From Aedes albopictus (taxonomy: Eukaryota > Arthropoda > Insecta > Diptera > Culicidae): a DNA stretch of 64,000 bases. This document shows, piece after piece, positions 62,880 through 64,000 of this stretch. The stretch is taken from the NCBI RefSeq assembly GCF_035046485.1, contig NC_085138.1, positions 23,902,800 through 23,966,799 on the forward strand, written 5' to 3'. The position numbers and the translations under genes are program-made. The notes beneath the pieces are model-generated. The model was not told the origin of the DNA, ran no database searches, and worked only from the letters and a program-made list of their open reading frames with translations. Each line of letters starts with the position of its first letter. The first letter of the stretch is position 1.

Positions 62880-63040
62880 GCTTTTCGTTTAATCGATGTG
62901 ACTGAACAGGTAAAGTACGTTGGAGTCATTCTTGATTCCAAGCTTTCCTGGACACCTCACATTGAGTTCAGAATCAAGAAAGCTTGTATGGCCTGAAGCT
63001 TGTATGGGCTGCAAAACGGTGAGTCGATAAGAAGAGCGTC
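62880..63040 (+). pseudogene. LOA-like element (+ copy), RT C-terminal remnant
   Basis: EQVKYVGVILDSKLSWTPHI is the post-catalytic RT motif (VKYLGVxLD) of jockey/LOA-type elements. A stop follows soon after (CMA-stop). Confidence 0.75.
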
Positions 63041-63059
63041 CAACATAGCTCTGGTCCTC

Positions 63060-63480
63060 ACAAGTTCCTACCTCATGCTTCCACGGGTCAAGCGATGACA
63101 AAGACCGCCAGCTAAGAGTTGTGTGCTTAGCTGGTAGTGCAGCCTGGGCACTGTTGTCCTTCTGACTTCAGCTAGATTGAGGAGGTACGATCCGAGCGTC
63201 TGTTCACCAAGAAGGTGCGGCTCAAACAGCGTCTGTTCTGCCATCCAGCGGCTGAGTAAGAAACGTTGCACCACGCCCAGCTAGATCCAAGGTGGTAGCC
63301 CTATCAGCGTGGTCGTCCCAGTGTTAGTTGGGACGTTAAACAGAACTGGCACGATGGCCCTCCGGCGAGACAGGAGTGTTGGCGTAGGCCCAATAAGCCA
63401 CCCGTAAAAATCCCCATTGCGAATAACATAGGAGAAAATACGACTCGATATAATCGGCAAAGACCCACGCGACGAAATAA
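63060..63480 (+). mobile_element. RTE-clade 5' UTR
   Basis: CACAAGTTCCTACCTCATGC, CCGCCAGCTAAGAGTTGTGTG and GGGACGTTAAACAGAACTGG form the non-coding leader ahead of the endonuclease. Parts (AAACAGAACTGGCAC) compare with the leader around 35166 (reverse). Confidence 0.6.
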
Positions 63481-64000
63481 GGACTACGATTGGAAACTTG
63501 GAACATGGAATTGCAAGTCACTAGGTTTCGCAGGATGTGACAGGATAATCTACGACGAACTACATCCCCGCAACTTCGACATCGTGGCGTTGCAGGAACT
63601 TTGTTGGACTGGACAGAAAGTGTGGAAAAGCGGGCATCGAGCGGCTGCCTTCTACCAAAGCTGTGGCACCACCAATGAACTGGGAACAGGATTTAAAGTG
63701 TTGGGCAAGATGCGACAACGTGTGATCGGGTGGCAGCCGATCAACGCAAGGATGTGCATGTTGAGAGTTAAGGGCCGTGTCTTCAACTACAGCATCATCA
63801 ACGTCCACTGCCCACACGAAGGGAGACCTGATGACGAGAAAGAAGCGTTCTACGCGCAGTTAGAGCAAACATTACGATGGTTGCTCGCCGCGTGACGTGA
63901 AAATCGTTGTCGGCGACATGAACGCGCAGGTAGGAAGGGAGGAAATGTACAGACCGGTAAGCGGGCGAAACAGCCTGCACGCCGTATCGAATGATAACGG
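63481..64000 (+). pseudogene. RTE-clade endonuclease, running out of the window
   Basis: WKLGTWNCKSLGFAGC-equivalent codons near 63490, then NFDIVALQELCWTGQKVW (catalytic Glu), FYQSCGTTNELGTGFKVLG, WQPINARMCMLRVKGRVF and IINVHCPHEGRPDDEKEAF; after a frameshift near 63880, VKIVVGDMNAQVGREEMYRP. A stop within the 63895 frame shows at least one lesion. The RT part would lie beyond the window. Confidence 0.82.

Noticed and set aside
1..64000. CRISPR array, bacterial operons, rRNA genes
   Set aside because: No regularly spaced identical repeats, no ribosome-binding-site-led gene runs and no rRNA sequence; the window is eukaryotic and transposon-rich.

Overview
The window looks like mosquito nuclear DNA, almost certainly Aedes (Culicinae). 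The evidence is a Feilai-type tRNA-derived SINE, RTE/JAM1-like and LOA/Lian-like non-LTR retrotransposons, many palindromic MITEs, and kilobases of a degenerate 12-bp GAGGAATTCCTG-type repeat. I cannot separate Ae. aegypti from Ae. albopictus by eye. There is no bacterial or organellar signal, no CRISPR array and no convincing tRNA or rRNA gene.

I infer that the window holds one host gene on the + strand, split into three small coding exons over about 54 kb. Exon 1 (coding 774-791) gives the first six residues, MKMKLA. Exon 2 (35895-36305) completes the signal peptide and adds an HA-repeat and proline-rich segment. Exon 3 (54179-54454) is a VPVDRPYPV-type repeat tail ending in TAA, with AATAAA at 54771. 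All junctions are phase 0 with GT/AG borders and join into a secreted protein of 234 residues, best described as a low-complexity proline-rich (CPLCP-like) cuticular protein. Intron 1 is about 35.1 kb and intron 2 about 17.9 kb; the gene is about 1.3% coding, and the introns are mostly transposable elements.

Intron 1 (792-35894), left to right: a 25-bp direct-repeat-bounded block, a long foldback element (3.8-5.4 kb), a SINE, several MITEs, a cluster of CAAGATGGCGGC sites, TAGGG-like and 12-bp minisatellites, a foldback at 14.9-16.0 kb, a 2.9-kb 12-bp array, an RTE relic, a hAT MITE, and a LOA-like element on the - strand (21.3-25.4 kb) broken by a Feilai SINE, a 5'-truncated retrotransposon end with a 14-bp target-site duplication, and two DNA inserts. 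It ends with a complete Ty3/gypsy-type provirus (28727-35165) with 214-bp LTRs differing at one site and a CCTGG target duplication, inserted in an older RTE copy. The provirus leader holds two tandem ~373-bp units, each carrying an ordered set of small hairpins with CGGGACG at the tip. I consider this the most unusual element in the window.

Intron 2 (36306-54178): RTE fragments in both orientations, including one with a 726-codon open RT frame on the - strand; Penelope-like fragments with a GIY-YIG endonuclease; a 2.8-kb TA-flanked non-autonomous DNA element; and numerous palindromic MITEs.

Downstream (54.8-64 kb): an old SINE-like unit interrupted by three DNA elements (one with another nested inside it), a CGGGT-rich repeat, and a second LOA-like copy (+) with at least five nested insertions, including a probable 1452-bp solo LTR, a hAT MITE with an exact 8-bp duplication (GTTAGGAT) and another hAT-like insert with an exact 8-bp duplication (CTTCAAAA). 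The window ends inside the endonuclease domain of another RTE copy.
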